A stretch of DNA of 6,095 nucleotides from TC-15 sp034437275 (GTDB lineage: Bacteria > Chloroflexota > Anaerolineae > Aggregatilineales > Aggregatilineaceae), in assembly GCA_034437275.1 (NCBI GenBank), contig DAOTUD010000142.1:1-6095 (forward strand), read 5' to 3'. The position numbers and the translations under genes are program-made. Positions 1 through 5,440 of this stretch are shown here, in pieces; the first letter of the stretch is position 1, and every line of letters starts with the position of its first letter. Under the pieces are notes generated by a model that saw nothing but the letters and a program-made list of their open reading frames with translations, ran no database searches and had not been told where the DNA came from.

Positions 1-185
1 GGCGTAGCTTTTTTCCTGTTCGCTGGGCTTTCCCGCCCTGTTTTGTTAAGATTCACTTCTCCCAGTCCTGCGGTCTGGTTTTTCAGGTTGCTTGCCCGCT
101 TTGCTCTTTTAGCGGAAACTAAAGTACAATGTTAAAGTCTATTACTGGCGTTCAGGGGCAATGTCGATGGTTAGGATGTGGAACC
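1..185. other. Left-edge noncoding stretch of lower GC, no supported gene
   Basis: This stretch lies beyond the stop codon of the MBL-fold gene and holds no gene I can support. By hand count its GC is about 48%, clearly below the neighbouring coding DNA. Short frames stay open to the left edge on both strands: a hydrophobic one on the plus strand ending at the TAA at 136-138, and a Lys/Arg-rich one on the minus strand. None has a convincing start, and I do not recognise their translations. A 5-bp inverted repeat (96-100 with 111-115) has no U-tract, so I see no terminator for the MBL gene here. Confidence 0.5.
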
Positions 186-1046
186 TTAATCGTTCGTTTT
201 GTCGTTGTCTTTAAACTCCTCGTAGATGCGGTCCAGGCCGGCCTTGATGCGGCGCTGTACTTGCTCCAGGTCTTCGTTGTGATAGGGGAACTGCTCGAGC
301 AGTTCGGGCACCAGCGACGAGGTATCGGCGCGTGGGCGGCCTGCATGATACAGGCTGTGGACCCGGCGGCGGGCCAGGCGCAGGTAGGTGGACACCAGCT
401 CGGTCGCGCTTTTGTCCACCAGCGCCCCGCGTCCGGGGACGATCTGGTCCGCCGGGAAGCGCAGCCGGCGCAGCACGATGAGGCTGTCGAGCCAGCTTTT
501 GGTGCACGGGCTGGAGATGTGCAGGTGTTGGTTGATGATCACGCTGTCACCGGCGAACAGGATTCGCTGCTCGGGCAGATGGACCCACACGCTGCCGGCG
601 GTCGGGCCGGGCATCGCCAGCAGTTGGATGGTGCGCCCGCTGTAGCGAAGCTGCATCCGGCGCGTGAAGCCCACCGACGGGCCGCACAGCCGCAGCCCGG
701 CGCAGCTGCCGGTGTCGAGCGCGCCGTCGTTGGTCAGCGCCTCAACGGCGGTTTCCAGAAACGACGAGGGCAGGTCGTCGACATGGTCGATGGCCTGGTC
801 GTGGCCCACAATCACGGCGGGGTCGAACCAGCAGTTGCCCAGAATCCGGTCGCGGTGGAAATCGGTGTTGATGATCGCCAGCACCGGCTTATCGCTGAGC
901 GATTGCAGCACGGCCTGCCAGCGCCGCGCGTCCTGCGGGTAAGGCGGTGTGTCGATCAATACGAAGCCGTTATTGGTCAGGATGGCCCCCACATTGATCC
1001 GGCGGAAGCCCGTTTCGACGAAAATTCCTGGAGCTAATTCTTGCAC
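186..1046 (-). CDS. Metallo-beta-lactamase-fold protein with degenerate metal site
   Basis: This 286-residue protein has the metallo-beta-lactamase (MBL) fold outline: an N-terminal beta-rich segment (APGIFVETG, then GFVLIDTPPYP), the first metal loop at residues 60-71, a GS/GD pair of strands at 146-168 and the late loop at 203-207. Family members are usually zinc or iron hydrolases or redox enzymes. The usual HxHxDH motif reads D62-F-H64-R-D66-R67 here. The usual PGHT histidine is P148, D167 of the GD motif is kept, and the last ligand histidine is R206. Four of seven canonical ligands are therefore replaced while framework residues (N60, T61, G70, N71) remain. I infer a protein that binds metal poorly or not at all, perhaps a structural or ligand-binding pseudoenzyme; the function is unknown. 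The start is GTG (1046-1044), preceded by AAGGTGA, which overlaps the TAA of the upstream alanyl-tRNA editing gene. The 9-nt gap indicates translational coupling. The C-terminal 40 residues are charged and probably helical. Confidence 0.85.
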   Translation of the reverse strand: MQELAPGIFVETGFRRINVGAILTNNGFVLIDTPPYPQDARRWQAVLQSLSDKPVLAIINTDFHRDRILGNCWFDPAVIVGHDQAIDHVDDLPSSFLETAVEALTNDGALDTGSCAGLRLCGPSVGFTRRMQLRYSGRTIQLLAMPGPTAGSVWVHLPEQRILFAGDSVIINQHLHISSPCTKSWLDSLIVLRRLRFPADQIVPGRGALVDKSATELVSTYLRLARRRVHSLYHAGRPRADTSSLVPELLEQFPYHNEDLEQVQRRIKAGLDRIYEEFKDNDKTND

Positions 1047-1055
1047 GATGTCACC

Positions 1056-2270
1056 TTATTCACTGTCCGACGAATCAACAAGCGCCGCCGCCGCCGCCAG
1101 CGCCGCCTCGACGTCGGCGGGCGAAGCCGACGTGCCGCCGCCCTGGGCAAACGATGGCCGCCCCCCACCGCGCGCGACGCCCCACGCCGCCAGCCCGCGC
1201 ATCAGCACCGGCACCATATCGACAGTGAGATCGCCGGAACGGGCCGCGATCAGGTGGGCTTTTTCGCCGGCGATGCCGCAAATCACGACGGTCTGGGGCC
1301 GCGTGATCAGCGTTTGGGCTAACTGCCGGACGTCCCCGGCGTCGCGGTCCTCAAACGCGCGGGTGATGAGCGCATACCCGGCGCAGCGCTCGGCGGACTC
1401 CCAGAGGGCGGCGGCTTCGTGTTCCAGCAGCGTTTTCCGCAGCGCCCGCAGTTCGCGCTGGAGCGCCTTGTTCTCGTCGCGCAGCCGGTCGAGCGCCGCC
1501 GGGATGTCCCAGTAGCCGGTCGTCAGTTCCGCCGCGAGCCGGTGGAGCAGCGCGTTTTTTTCGCGGTAATCGTGCAGCGCGCGCGTGCCGCAGCGAAACT
1601 CGACGCGCTGCGTGTCGCCGCGCCGGTCCGCGCGCAGCACCTTGATGATCCCGATCGCGCCGGTGCGGGCGACGTGCGTCCCGCCGCAGGCCGTGACGTC
1701 GAAGCCCTGGATATCGACGAGGCGCAGCTTGCCGTCCACCGCGGGCACTTTGCGCAGCTCCAGCGCAGCGAGTTCGTCCTCGGCAGGGAACCAGGCCCGC
1801 ACCGGGCGATCCTCGCTCACGACCCGGTTGGCGAGGTCCTCGGCGGTGTCGATGGTGGCGGGGTCGAGGTCGGGTGTGTCCAGGTCAATCGTGATGCTGT
1901 CCGCGCTCATGTGAAAGCCGATAGTTTTGGCCCCGGCCACGCGGATGAACGCCTGGGACAGGATGTGCTGCCCGGTGTGGTGGCGCATGTGGTCGAAACG
2001 GCGTTCCCAGTCGACGCTGCCGGTCACCTGCGCGGCGGCGAGTGGCCTGTCCAGCACGTGCAGCACCGTGCCATCCGCCTCGCGCACGACGACGTCGATC
2101 ACGGGCACGGCGTCCAGCGTGCCGGTGTCGTGGGGCTGGCCGCCGCTGGTGGGGTAGAAGCAGCTCTGATCCAGGACAACGGCGGGGCTGCCGTTGTGCG
2201 TTGTGTGCTCGATTACGTGGGCGTCGAATGTTGTGGTGTAGGAATCGGTATAGTACAGACGTTTTGTCAT
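1056..2270 (-). CDS. AlaX-type alanyl-tRNA editing protein with DHHA1 domain
   Basis: This 404-residue free-standing editing factor is related to the editing half of alanyl-tRNA synthetase. The family hydrolyses Ser- or Gly-tRNA-Ala in the cytoplasm and so prevents mistranslation of alanine codons. Seen in the sequence: an N-terminal barrel with FYPTSGGQPHDTG (38-50), the zinc and catalytic motif HHTGQH (H98 and H102), the second zinc motif CGGTH (C195 and H199), a predicted coiled coil rich in Leu/Glu/Arg (about 258-295) and a C-terminal DHHA1-like domain (about 325-395) with the glycine-rich GGGRPSFAQGGG near its end. All four expected zinc ligands are present. The length fits the long AlaX class, which carries DHHA1, rather than the short class. 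The start is ATG (2270-2268); the ribosome binding site is weak (GGGTAAG). It is the first gene of a two-gene unit with the MBL-fold gene, with only 9 nt between them. It is not a full AlaS, because the aminoacylation domains are absent. Confidence 0.93.
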   Translation of the reverse strand: MTKRLYYTDSYTTTFDAHVIEHTTHNGSPAVVLDQSCFYPTSGGQPHDTGTLDAVPVIDVVVREADGTVLHVLDRPLAAAQVTGSVDWERRFDHMRHHTGQHILSQAFIRVAGAKTIGFHMSADSITIDLDTPDLDPATIDTAEDLANRVVSEDRPVRAWFPAEDELAALELRKVPAVDGKLRLVDIQGFDVTACGGTHVARTGAIGIIKVLRADRRGDTQRVEFRCGTRALHDYREKNALLHRLAAELTTGYWDIPAALDRLRDENKALQRELRALRKTLLEHEAAALWESAERCAGYALITRAFEDRDAGDVRQLAQTLITRPQTVVICGIAGEKAHLIAARSGDLTVDMVPVLMRGLAAWGVARGGGRPSFAQGGGTSASPADVEAALAAAAALVDSSDSE

Positions 2271-2305
2271 GAAAACACTTACCCGATGAGAACGTTAATG
2301 GCGCT

Positions 2306-2314
2306 ATTGTATCA
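2306..2314 (-). promoter_or_regulatory. Possible extended -10 promoter for the AlaX gene
   Basis: The minus strand reads TGATACAAT, an extended -10 element (TGn followed by TACAAT, five of six matches to TATAAT). It would place the transcription start near 2299, about 30 nt before the AlaX start codon. No good -35 hexamer is visible 17-18 nt upstream, so the call rests on the extended -10 and its position alone. Confidence 0.4.
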
Positions 2315-2383
2315 TTTCACCGGGCAAAAGTGGAGTGCTATTTGCAACTATCAGAGGCCATTTGAGAAGGTCTGGCTATTATT

Positions 2384-2455
2384 CCCTCACCCCCCAGCCT
2401 CCTCTCGCGCAAAGCAGGCGAGGGGGAGCGCGGCGCACGCTTTTTCCCCTCGCCC
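2384..2455. repeat. C-rich/G-rich REP-like intergenic repeat with alternative hairpins
   Basis: The plus strand begins with a CCCTCACCCCCC run, then an arm CCTCTCGC (2401-2408), a 9-nt loop and GCGAGGGG (2418-2425), an 8-bp stem with one G-T pair. GGCGAGGGG (2417-2425) is also perfectly complementary to CCCCTCGCC (2446-2454). The middle arm can therefore pair with either side. Runs of this kind resemble REP-like intergenic repeats I associate with several bacterial lineages, including Chloroflexota; that is recollection, not a search. It lies between the stop of the exporter-linked methyltransferase and the AlaX promoter region. It could help end or stabilise the exporter operon transcript, but on the minus strand no U-tract follows it. 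Confidence 0.6.
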
Positions 2456-2466
2456 ATTGTGGTCCA

Positions 2467-3249
2467 CTACTCGCGGGCCAGCACATACACCAGCCCCTTA
2501 CCGTCTGGGTCGAACGGCTGCCCGTCGAAGGTGCTGTAACGCGCCTCGACCGCCAGCCCCACCCGCGCGAACATGGCCTCCATCTCGGCCAGCGACGGCC
2601 ACCACGTCTGCCGCCGGAACTCGACGCGCGCGTGATCGGGGCCGAAGATCACCGTCTGGGTGTCGGCCACCCGGCGCTGCGCGTCGAACCACTGGCGGTA
2701 GATGGCTGCCCCGCCGTCCCACTCGTCCCAATGCTGGGAACGCGGCGGCAGGTCGCGCTGCCAGTCCCCCGTCCCGGCCAGGAAGCGTCCGCCGGGCCGC
2801 AGTAGGTTCGCCACGTCCCACAGCGCATTGAAGGTGCGGTCCGGGTCGGTGAACCAGGTCATGATGTTGCCGCAGAACTGGACGATGGCATCGAACGGCC
2901 CGCGCAGCGGCAGGTGGGCGATGTCGCCCTCGATCCAGTTCACAGCCAGGTCGCAGCGGCGCGCGTTGTACTGCGCCAGCTTCAGCAGGTCTTGCGATAG
3001 GTCCAGGCCGGTCACGCGCAGCCCGTGCGCGGCCAGCGGGATGCTGTGCCGCCCCCAGCCACAGCCCAGGTCCAGGATGTGGTCGCCGGGCTGGAGGCCA
3101 AGCTGCATGATGGCAAACTGCACCTCGATATCTGTATTCTGTGCCCATGTGCCGGGTACGCTGCCGGTCATCATCTGGCGGGCCCACCCCGCCGCGACCT
3201 GACGGTACCAGGCATTGTTATCGGTATGGTCTATCCGCAGGGCTTGCAT
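2467..3249 (-). CDS. Class I SAM-dependent methyltransferase, third gene of exporter unit
   Basis: This 260-residue Rossmann-fold methyltransferase should transfer a methyl group from S-adenosylmethionine; the acceptor is unknown. Counting from the chosen start, motif I is HILDLGCGWGRHS (57-69), the acidic end of strand 2 is GLDLS (81-85), GD of motif II is at 108-109, FDAIVQF (119-125) is the strand 4 region, and LLRPGGRFL (149-157) is the usual post-strand-4 motif. The C-terminal part (WWPSLAEMEAMFARVGL, about 216-232) matches the closing helix and strand common in the family. I chose ATG at 3249-3247 because AAAGGAG stands 7 nt upstream of it; the frame runs open to a TTG at 3282, but that codon lacks a comparable site. 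A 37-nt gap separates it from the permease stop, so it is probably transcribed with the exporter and may modify the exported compound or a cell-envelope target. That link is inferred from position only. Confidence 0.9.
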   Translation of the reverse strand: MQALRIDHTDNNAWYRQVAAGWARQMMTGSVPGTWAQNTDIEVQFAIMQLGLQPGDHILDLGCGWGRHSIPLAAHGLRVTGLDLSQDLLKLAQYNARRCDLAVNWIEGDIAHLPLRGPFDAIVQFCGNIMTWFTDPDRTFNALWDVANLLRPGGRFLAGTGDWQRDLPPRSQHWDEWDGGAAIYRQWFDAQRRVADTQTVIFGPDHARVEFRRQTWWPSLAEMEAMFARVGLAVEARYSTFDGQPFDPDGKGLVYVLARE

Positions 3250-3286
3250 GGTTAGACTCCTTTCACCAGACAACACGGGCAAGTCT

Positions 3287-4117
3287 TTATCCGTTGCGTT
3301 TTAGCTTGCCCGTGCGTTTTGTGTAACGTTCTGCGCGCTGGAACAACCAGATGCCCAGCGGCAGCATGACGGTGCCCATCAGTAACAAGGGCCACACGTA
3401 GCTCAGCGGCGCGTTGTCGACCGTCCCCGGCAGCAGCGCGGCCCGCATCCCTTCCAGCACGTACGTGGCGGGCGAGATGCGCGCCAGGACTTGCAGCCAC
3501 GCCGGCAGCACGCTGACCGGGTAGTACACCCCGGAGACGAGCAGGAAGAACGCCTGCACGATGTTCGTCATCTGCGCGCCGCGTTCGGGGTAGAGCAGCG
3601 GCAAAATCGACGCTACCATCCCGATCCCGACAAACGACAGGCTGCCCGCCAGCAGGATCACGGTCGCGCTGACGAAGTCCGCCCCCTCGAAGCTGAGGTC
3701 GAAGAACGCGGCCACCACCAGCCCGATGATCATGGTGAAGATCAGGCTGTAGATGATGGCGTAGATCGTCTGACCGAGCATCTGGTTAAAGCGCCGGATG
3801 GGGGCCATGAAGGTGTATTCGATGGTCCCTTCCCAGCGTTCCCAGGCGATCATCTCGCTGATGTTCATGAAGATGCTCGCCAGAAACCGCCAGACCAGCG
3901 TCCCGATCAACAGGTACGTAATCAAGAAGCTCGTGTCGATCTGGCTTTCGCCGGTGATTTCGCCGGCACCGGCCCCGATGAATGTCACTGACAATGCGTT
4001 CGCAATCGAGTATGCCAGCCACACGACTTCCCAGCCCCAATAGCGCTTGGACAGGTTGAAGTTGCGGGCGACAAAGGCGTAGGATTGCCGCAGTTCGAGT
4101 TGAAGTGTTTTGAACAT
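3287..4117 (-). CDS. ABC-2 type exporter permease
   Basis: This 276-residue integral membrane protein should be the membrane half of an ABC exporter. About six hydrophobic segments are visible: roughly 29-48, 62-84, 114-138, 150-176, 186-205 and 240-259. This is the ABC-2 layout. ERWEGTIEYTFMAPI (93-107), between segments 2 and 3, matches the ABC-2 region that contacts the ATPase, where the usual pattern is E-R-G-T-hydrophobic ending in a P. SGVYYPVSVLP (195-205) followed by the ISPATYVLEGMRAALL stretch is typical of drug, polysaccharide and lipid exporters of this class. The first 25 residues are cytoplasmic and the tail is basic (KRTGKLKRN), consistent with both ends inside. ATG at 4117-4115 has AAGGGGA just upstream, and 15 nt separate it from the ATPase stop. 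Two copies probably pair with two ATPase chains. The substrate cannot be read from the sequence. Confidence 0.92.
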   Translation of the reverse strand: MFKTLQLELRQSYAFVARNFNLSKRYWGWEVVWLAYSIANALSVTFIGAGAGEITGESQIDTSFLITYLLIGTLVWRFLASIFMNISEMIAWERWEGTIEYTFMAPIRRFNQMLGQTIYAIIYSLIFTMIIGLVVAAFFDLSFEGADFVSATVILLAGSLSFVGIGMVASILPLLYPERGAQMTNIVQAFFLLVSGVYYPVSVLPAWLQVLARISPATYVLEGMRAALLPGTVDNAPLSYVWPLLLMGTVMLPLGIWLFQRAERYTKRTGKLKRNG

Positions 4118-4132
4118 GGCGTCCCCTTTTGC

Positions 4133-5044
4133 TTAGGACAGAATTTTCTCTGGCTCGAAGTCGGTCAGATCGTCTTTTTCGACCAACTCTTTGCCGGTCA
4201 GTTCCATGAATACATCTTCGAGTGTCAGCTCGTACCCGTTGCGGCGGATCAACTGCTTCAGCCCGGCGGGCGTGTCCTTGGCGACGATGCGCCCCTCGTC
4301 CAGAATGGCGATGCGATCACACAGCGCGTCGGCCTCGTTCATGTCGTGCGTGGTGATCAGGATCGTCGCGTCGTGCATGTCGCGCAGTTCGTTGATGAAC
4401 GCCTGCACCTCGAGCTTGGAGCGCGGGTCGAGGCCGGTCGTCGGCTCGTCGAGCAGCAGCAGGATCGGCTGCGTCAGGAATGCGCGCGCAATGGCGACCT
4501 TCTGCTGCATGCCCCGGCTCATGTCTTCCATCGGGCTGGTGTAGCTGCTGTCGCGCAGCCCCAGCCGTTTCAGGATATCCTGCGCCTTGCGGTTGGCTTC
4601 CTTGCCGGAGACGCCGTACAGCCGCGCGCCATACAGCAGGTTTTCCTTCGGGCTGAGCTTTTTGAAGAACGCGGCGTCGACCGACACCCGGTTGATCAGG
4701 CGCTTGACCTGCATGTCGTTGTGCTCGACATCGAAGCCAAAGACGCTGACCTGTCCCTCGTCCGGCAGCAGCAGGGTCGACAGCACGCGGATCAAAGTCG
4801 ACTTGCCCGAGCCGTTCGGCCCCAGCACGCCGAAAATCTCGTGGCGGCGCACCGTGAACGACACCTCGTCGACGGCGGTCACGATCTCCTTGCCACGCTT
4901 GGGCCGGAGTTCGGCTGCACGGCTGGTGCCATTGGTGGACCGTGTGAGGCGCTGCCACCACGGCCTGGGCGCGACGTTAAAACGTTTCACCACGTTCGCG
5001 ACAACCAGGGCGTCCTGATCGTCTGGGATCATCATCTTCCACAT
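4133..5044 (-). CDS. ABC exporter ATP-binding protein, DrrA-like
   Basis: This 303-residue nucleotide-binding subunit should power export through the adjacent ABC-2 permease. Seen in order: Walker A GPNGSGKST (75-83), signature MSRGMQQK (175-182, a variant of LSGGQ common in DrrA-like ATPases), Walker B ILLLLDEP (194-201), D-loop GLD (204-206), H-loop H233 in TTHDM, and a C-terminal TLEDVFMELTGKEL segment (274-287) typical of drug and polysaccharide export ATPases. Two oddities stand out. The Q-loop glutamine expected after the strand near residue 120 is not there: the stretch reads NRVSVDAAFFKKLS, with D123 about where Q would be. A polar insertion of roughly 25 residues (about 27-51, rich in Trp, Arg and Ser) separates the first two beta strands. 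The start is ATG at 5044-5042, with AAGGGGG about 10 nt upstream; ATG codons at residues 4 and 5 are possible alternatives. It is the first gene of the exporter unit and lies downstream of a leader-like interval. Confidence 0.93.
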   Translation of the reverse strand: MWKMMIPDDQDALVVANVVKRFNVAPRPWWQRLTRSTNGTSRAAELRPKRGKEIVTAVDEVSFTVRRHEIFGVLGPNGSGKSTLIRVLSTLLLPDEGQVSVFGFDVEHNDMQVKRLINRVSVDAAFFKKLSPKENLLYGARLYGVSGKEANRKAQDILKRLGLRDSSYTSPMEDMSRGMQQKVAIARAFLTQPILLLLDEPTTGLDPRSKLEVQAFINELRDMHDATILITTHDMNEADALCDRIAILDEGRIVAKDTPAGLKQLIRRNGYELTLEDVFMELTGKELVEKDDLTDFEPEKILS

Positions 5045-5084
5045 GATGATATAGCCCCCTTGTTGGCTAGTTGATCTCGGTTGT

Positions 5085-5095
5085 TAACTCAGTTA
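5085..5095. promoter_or_regulatory. 11-bp palindrome, possible operator
   Basis: TAACTCAGTTA is a perfect dyad around a single central base; with one mismatch it extends to 15 bp. It lies about 40 nt upstream of the exporter ATPase start codon, between the last hairpin and the ribosome binding site. It could bind a dimeric repressor, but short palindromes of this size also occur by chance. Confidence 0.25.
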
Positions 5096-5148
5096 GCGAT
5101 GGTCTGGTGCCCTGGTGGACGTGTGCTGGTGACGCTCGCCCGACAGCA

Positions 5149-5179
5149 AAAAGCCGCGAGCGAGGTGCCCACGGCTTTT
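5149..5179 (-). terminator. Second terminator-like hairpin, possibly bidirectional
   Basis: On the minus strand AAAAGCCGTGGGC pairs with GCTCGCGGCTTTT around the 5-nt loop ACCTC. This gives a 13-bp stem with two G-U pairs, ending in a run of five T (5152-5148). The A-run on one side and T-run on the other would let it work in both directions. It lies 39 nt beyond the first terminator and about 100 nt before the exporter ATPase start. No minus-strand gene ends between the two, so it is either a backup terminator or part of leader control. Confidence 0.65.
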
Positions 5180-5199
5180 CACCTGGCAGACGCCGGGTG
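5180..5199. repeat. Hairpin between the two terminator-like stems
   Basis: CACCTGGC (5180-5187) and GCCGGGTG (5192-5199) form an 8-bp stem with a 4-nt loop. As plus-strand RNA it has one G-U pair; as minus-strand RNA the same position is a C-A mismatch. It abuts the second terminator-like stem directly. No U-tract follows on either strand, so I do not call it a terminator. Confidence 0.4.
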
Positions 5200-5209
5200 G
5201 GGTCTGGGG

Positions 5210-5241
5210 AAATTAAAACCGCGGGCGTTGCGCCCGCGGCC
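5210..5241 (-). terminator. Intrinsic terminator after the short leader frame
   Basis: The minus strand reads GGCCGCGGGCG, CAA, CGCCCGCGG and then TTTTAATTT. Nine consecutive GC pairs (5239-5231 with 5227-5219) enclose a 3-nt loop and are followed by a T-rich tract. It lies 24 nt past the stop of the 29-codon frame. It would end a transcript of about 170 nt begun at the promoter at 5416-5387, as well as any read-through from the methyltransferase gene at the right edge. Confidence 0.85.
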
Positions 5242-5264
5242 AAGAGTCCTGGTTAATAGGAGTC

Positions 5265-5354
5265 CTAATGCCAAACAGGCGCAATACGGCAAGGAACGCC
5301 ACCGGCAGGCGGCACTTGCGTACGAACGCGAATGAAGATATGCATGTTGCCCAT
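5265..5354 (-). CDS. Small 29-residue ORF, possible leader peptide
   Basis: The frame starts at ATG 5354-5352 and ends at TAG 5267-5265. The peptide begins MGNMHIFIRVRTQV and ends RIAPVWH, with a Pro/Gly-rich middle. AAAGGAAAGG stands 8 nt before the ATG, an excellent ribosome binding site, and a near-consensus promoter starts transcription about 26 nt before the ATG. An intrinsic terminator follows the stop. Promoter, ribosome site, short frame and terminator in register are stronger evidence than length alone. I recognise no family. Possible roles are a leader peptide whose translation controls the exporter operon, a genuine small protein, or a frame carried by chance on a small RNA. R9-V10-R11 is an Arg-x-Arg pattern like the one known at drug-dependent stalling sites, but three residues prove nothing. 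No amino acid is repeated in the way a classical amino-acid attenuator would need. Confidence 0.5.
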   Translation of the reverse strand: MGNMHIFIRVRTQVPPAGGVPCRIAPVWH

Positions 5355-5386
5355 AATTTGCGCCTTTCCTTTCTTAGGATGCGAGC

Positions 5387-5416
5387 AGTATAGCACGGGG
5401 GTTTGAAATCTGTCAA
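5387..5416 (-). promoter_or_regulatory. Strong sigma70-type promoter for the leader transcript
   Basis: On the minus strand the -35 box is TTGACA (5416-5411), a perfect match. An 18-nt spacer ends in TGC, giving an extended -10, and the -10 box is TATACT (5392-5387), five of six matches. The predicted start is the A at about 5380. It lies 24 nt beyond the stop codon of the right-edge methyltransferase gene. It is the best promoter I see in the window and the only clear one upstream of the exporter unit. Confidence 0.85.
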
Positions 5417-5440
5417 GCACTAGTTTTCCCCGATTGTTTC

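Larger units (their letters stand above)
5045..5440 (-). promoter_or_regulatory. Leader interval upstream of exporter operon, attenuator-like
   Basis: This 396-bp gap is densely structured. On the minus strand it holds, in order: a strong promoter, a 26-nt 5' UTR, a 29-codon frame, an intrinsic terminator, a hairpin, a second terminator-like hairpin, an 11-bp palindrome and the exporter ATPase start. Element 1, AGGCGCAA (5365-5358), overlaps the short frame's Shine-Dalgarno. Element 2, TTGCGCCTG (5284-5276), lies at codons 24-27. Element 3, CGGGCGCAA (5236-5228), contains six bases of the terminator's 5' arm plus its loop. Elements 1 and 2 pair perfectly over 8 bp; elements 2 and 3 pair over 9 bp with one G-U. 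These pairings compete, so an attenuator is plausible. The terminator itself (9 GC pairs) is stronger than the 2-3 pairing, so switching would have to be kinetic or ribosome-driven. A small RNA gene is the main alternative. Confidence 0.5.

Noticed and set aside
1..125. Possible riboswitch or terminator at the left edge
   Set aside because: GCAAAGC and GGGCAAGC on the minus strand faintly recall cyclic di-GMP riboswitch cores, but the order and flanking helices do not fit. The T-run at 9-14 could tail a hairpin outside the window, but no stem is visible.
101..130. Plus-strand promoter TTGCTC, 18 nt, TACAAT
   Set aside because: The -35 match is poor and it would only drive antisense transcription into the MBL-fold gene, with no plus-strand gene to serve.
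129..1037. 302-codon open frame on the plus strand
   Set aside because: Antisense to the MBL-fold gene, with a composition driven by GC-rich third positions and no recognisable motif or ribosome binding site.
1419..2831. 470-codon open frame on the plus strand
   Set aside because: It lies antisense to the AlaX gene and runs on into the methyltransferase gene. Its translation is low-complexity, Arg/Ala/Pro/Gln rich and matches no family, as expected of a GC-rich antisense shadow. The minus-strand genes have intact motifs.
3250..3282. Upstream TTG start for the exporter-linked methyltransferase
   Set aside because: The frame is open to 3282, but AAAGGAG at 7 nt spacing marks ATG 3249 as the start, and this region is better explained as the intergenic ribosome site.
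4085..5074. 329-codon open frame on the plus strand
   Set aside because: Antisense to the exporter ATPase, whose Walker A, signature, Walker B and H-loop motifs are all intact on the other strand.
5213..5416. 67-codon minus-strand frame across the leader interval
   Set aside because: Its start codon sits within the -35 and spacer region of the strong promoter, so the main transcript would lack it, and it has no ribosome binding site. The 29-codon frame fits the signals far better.
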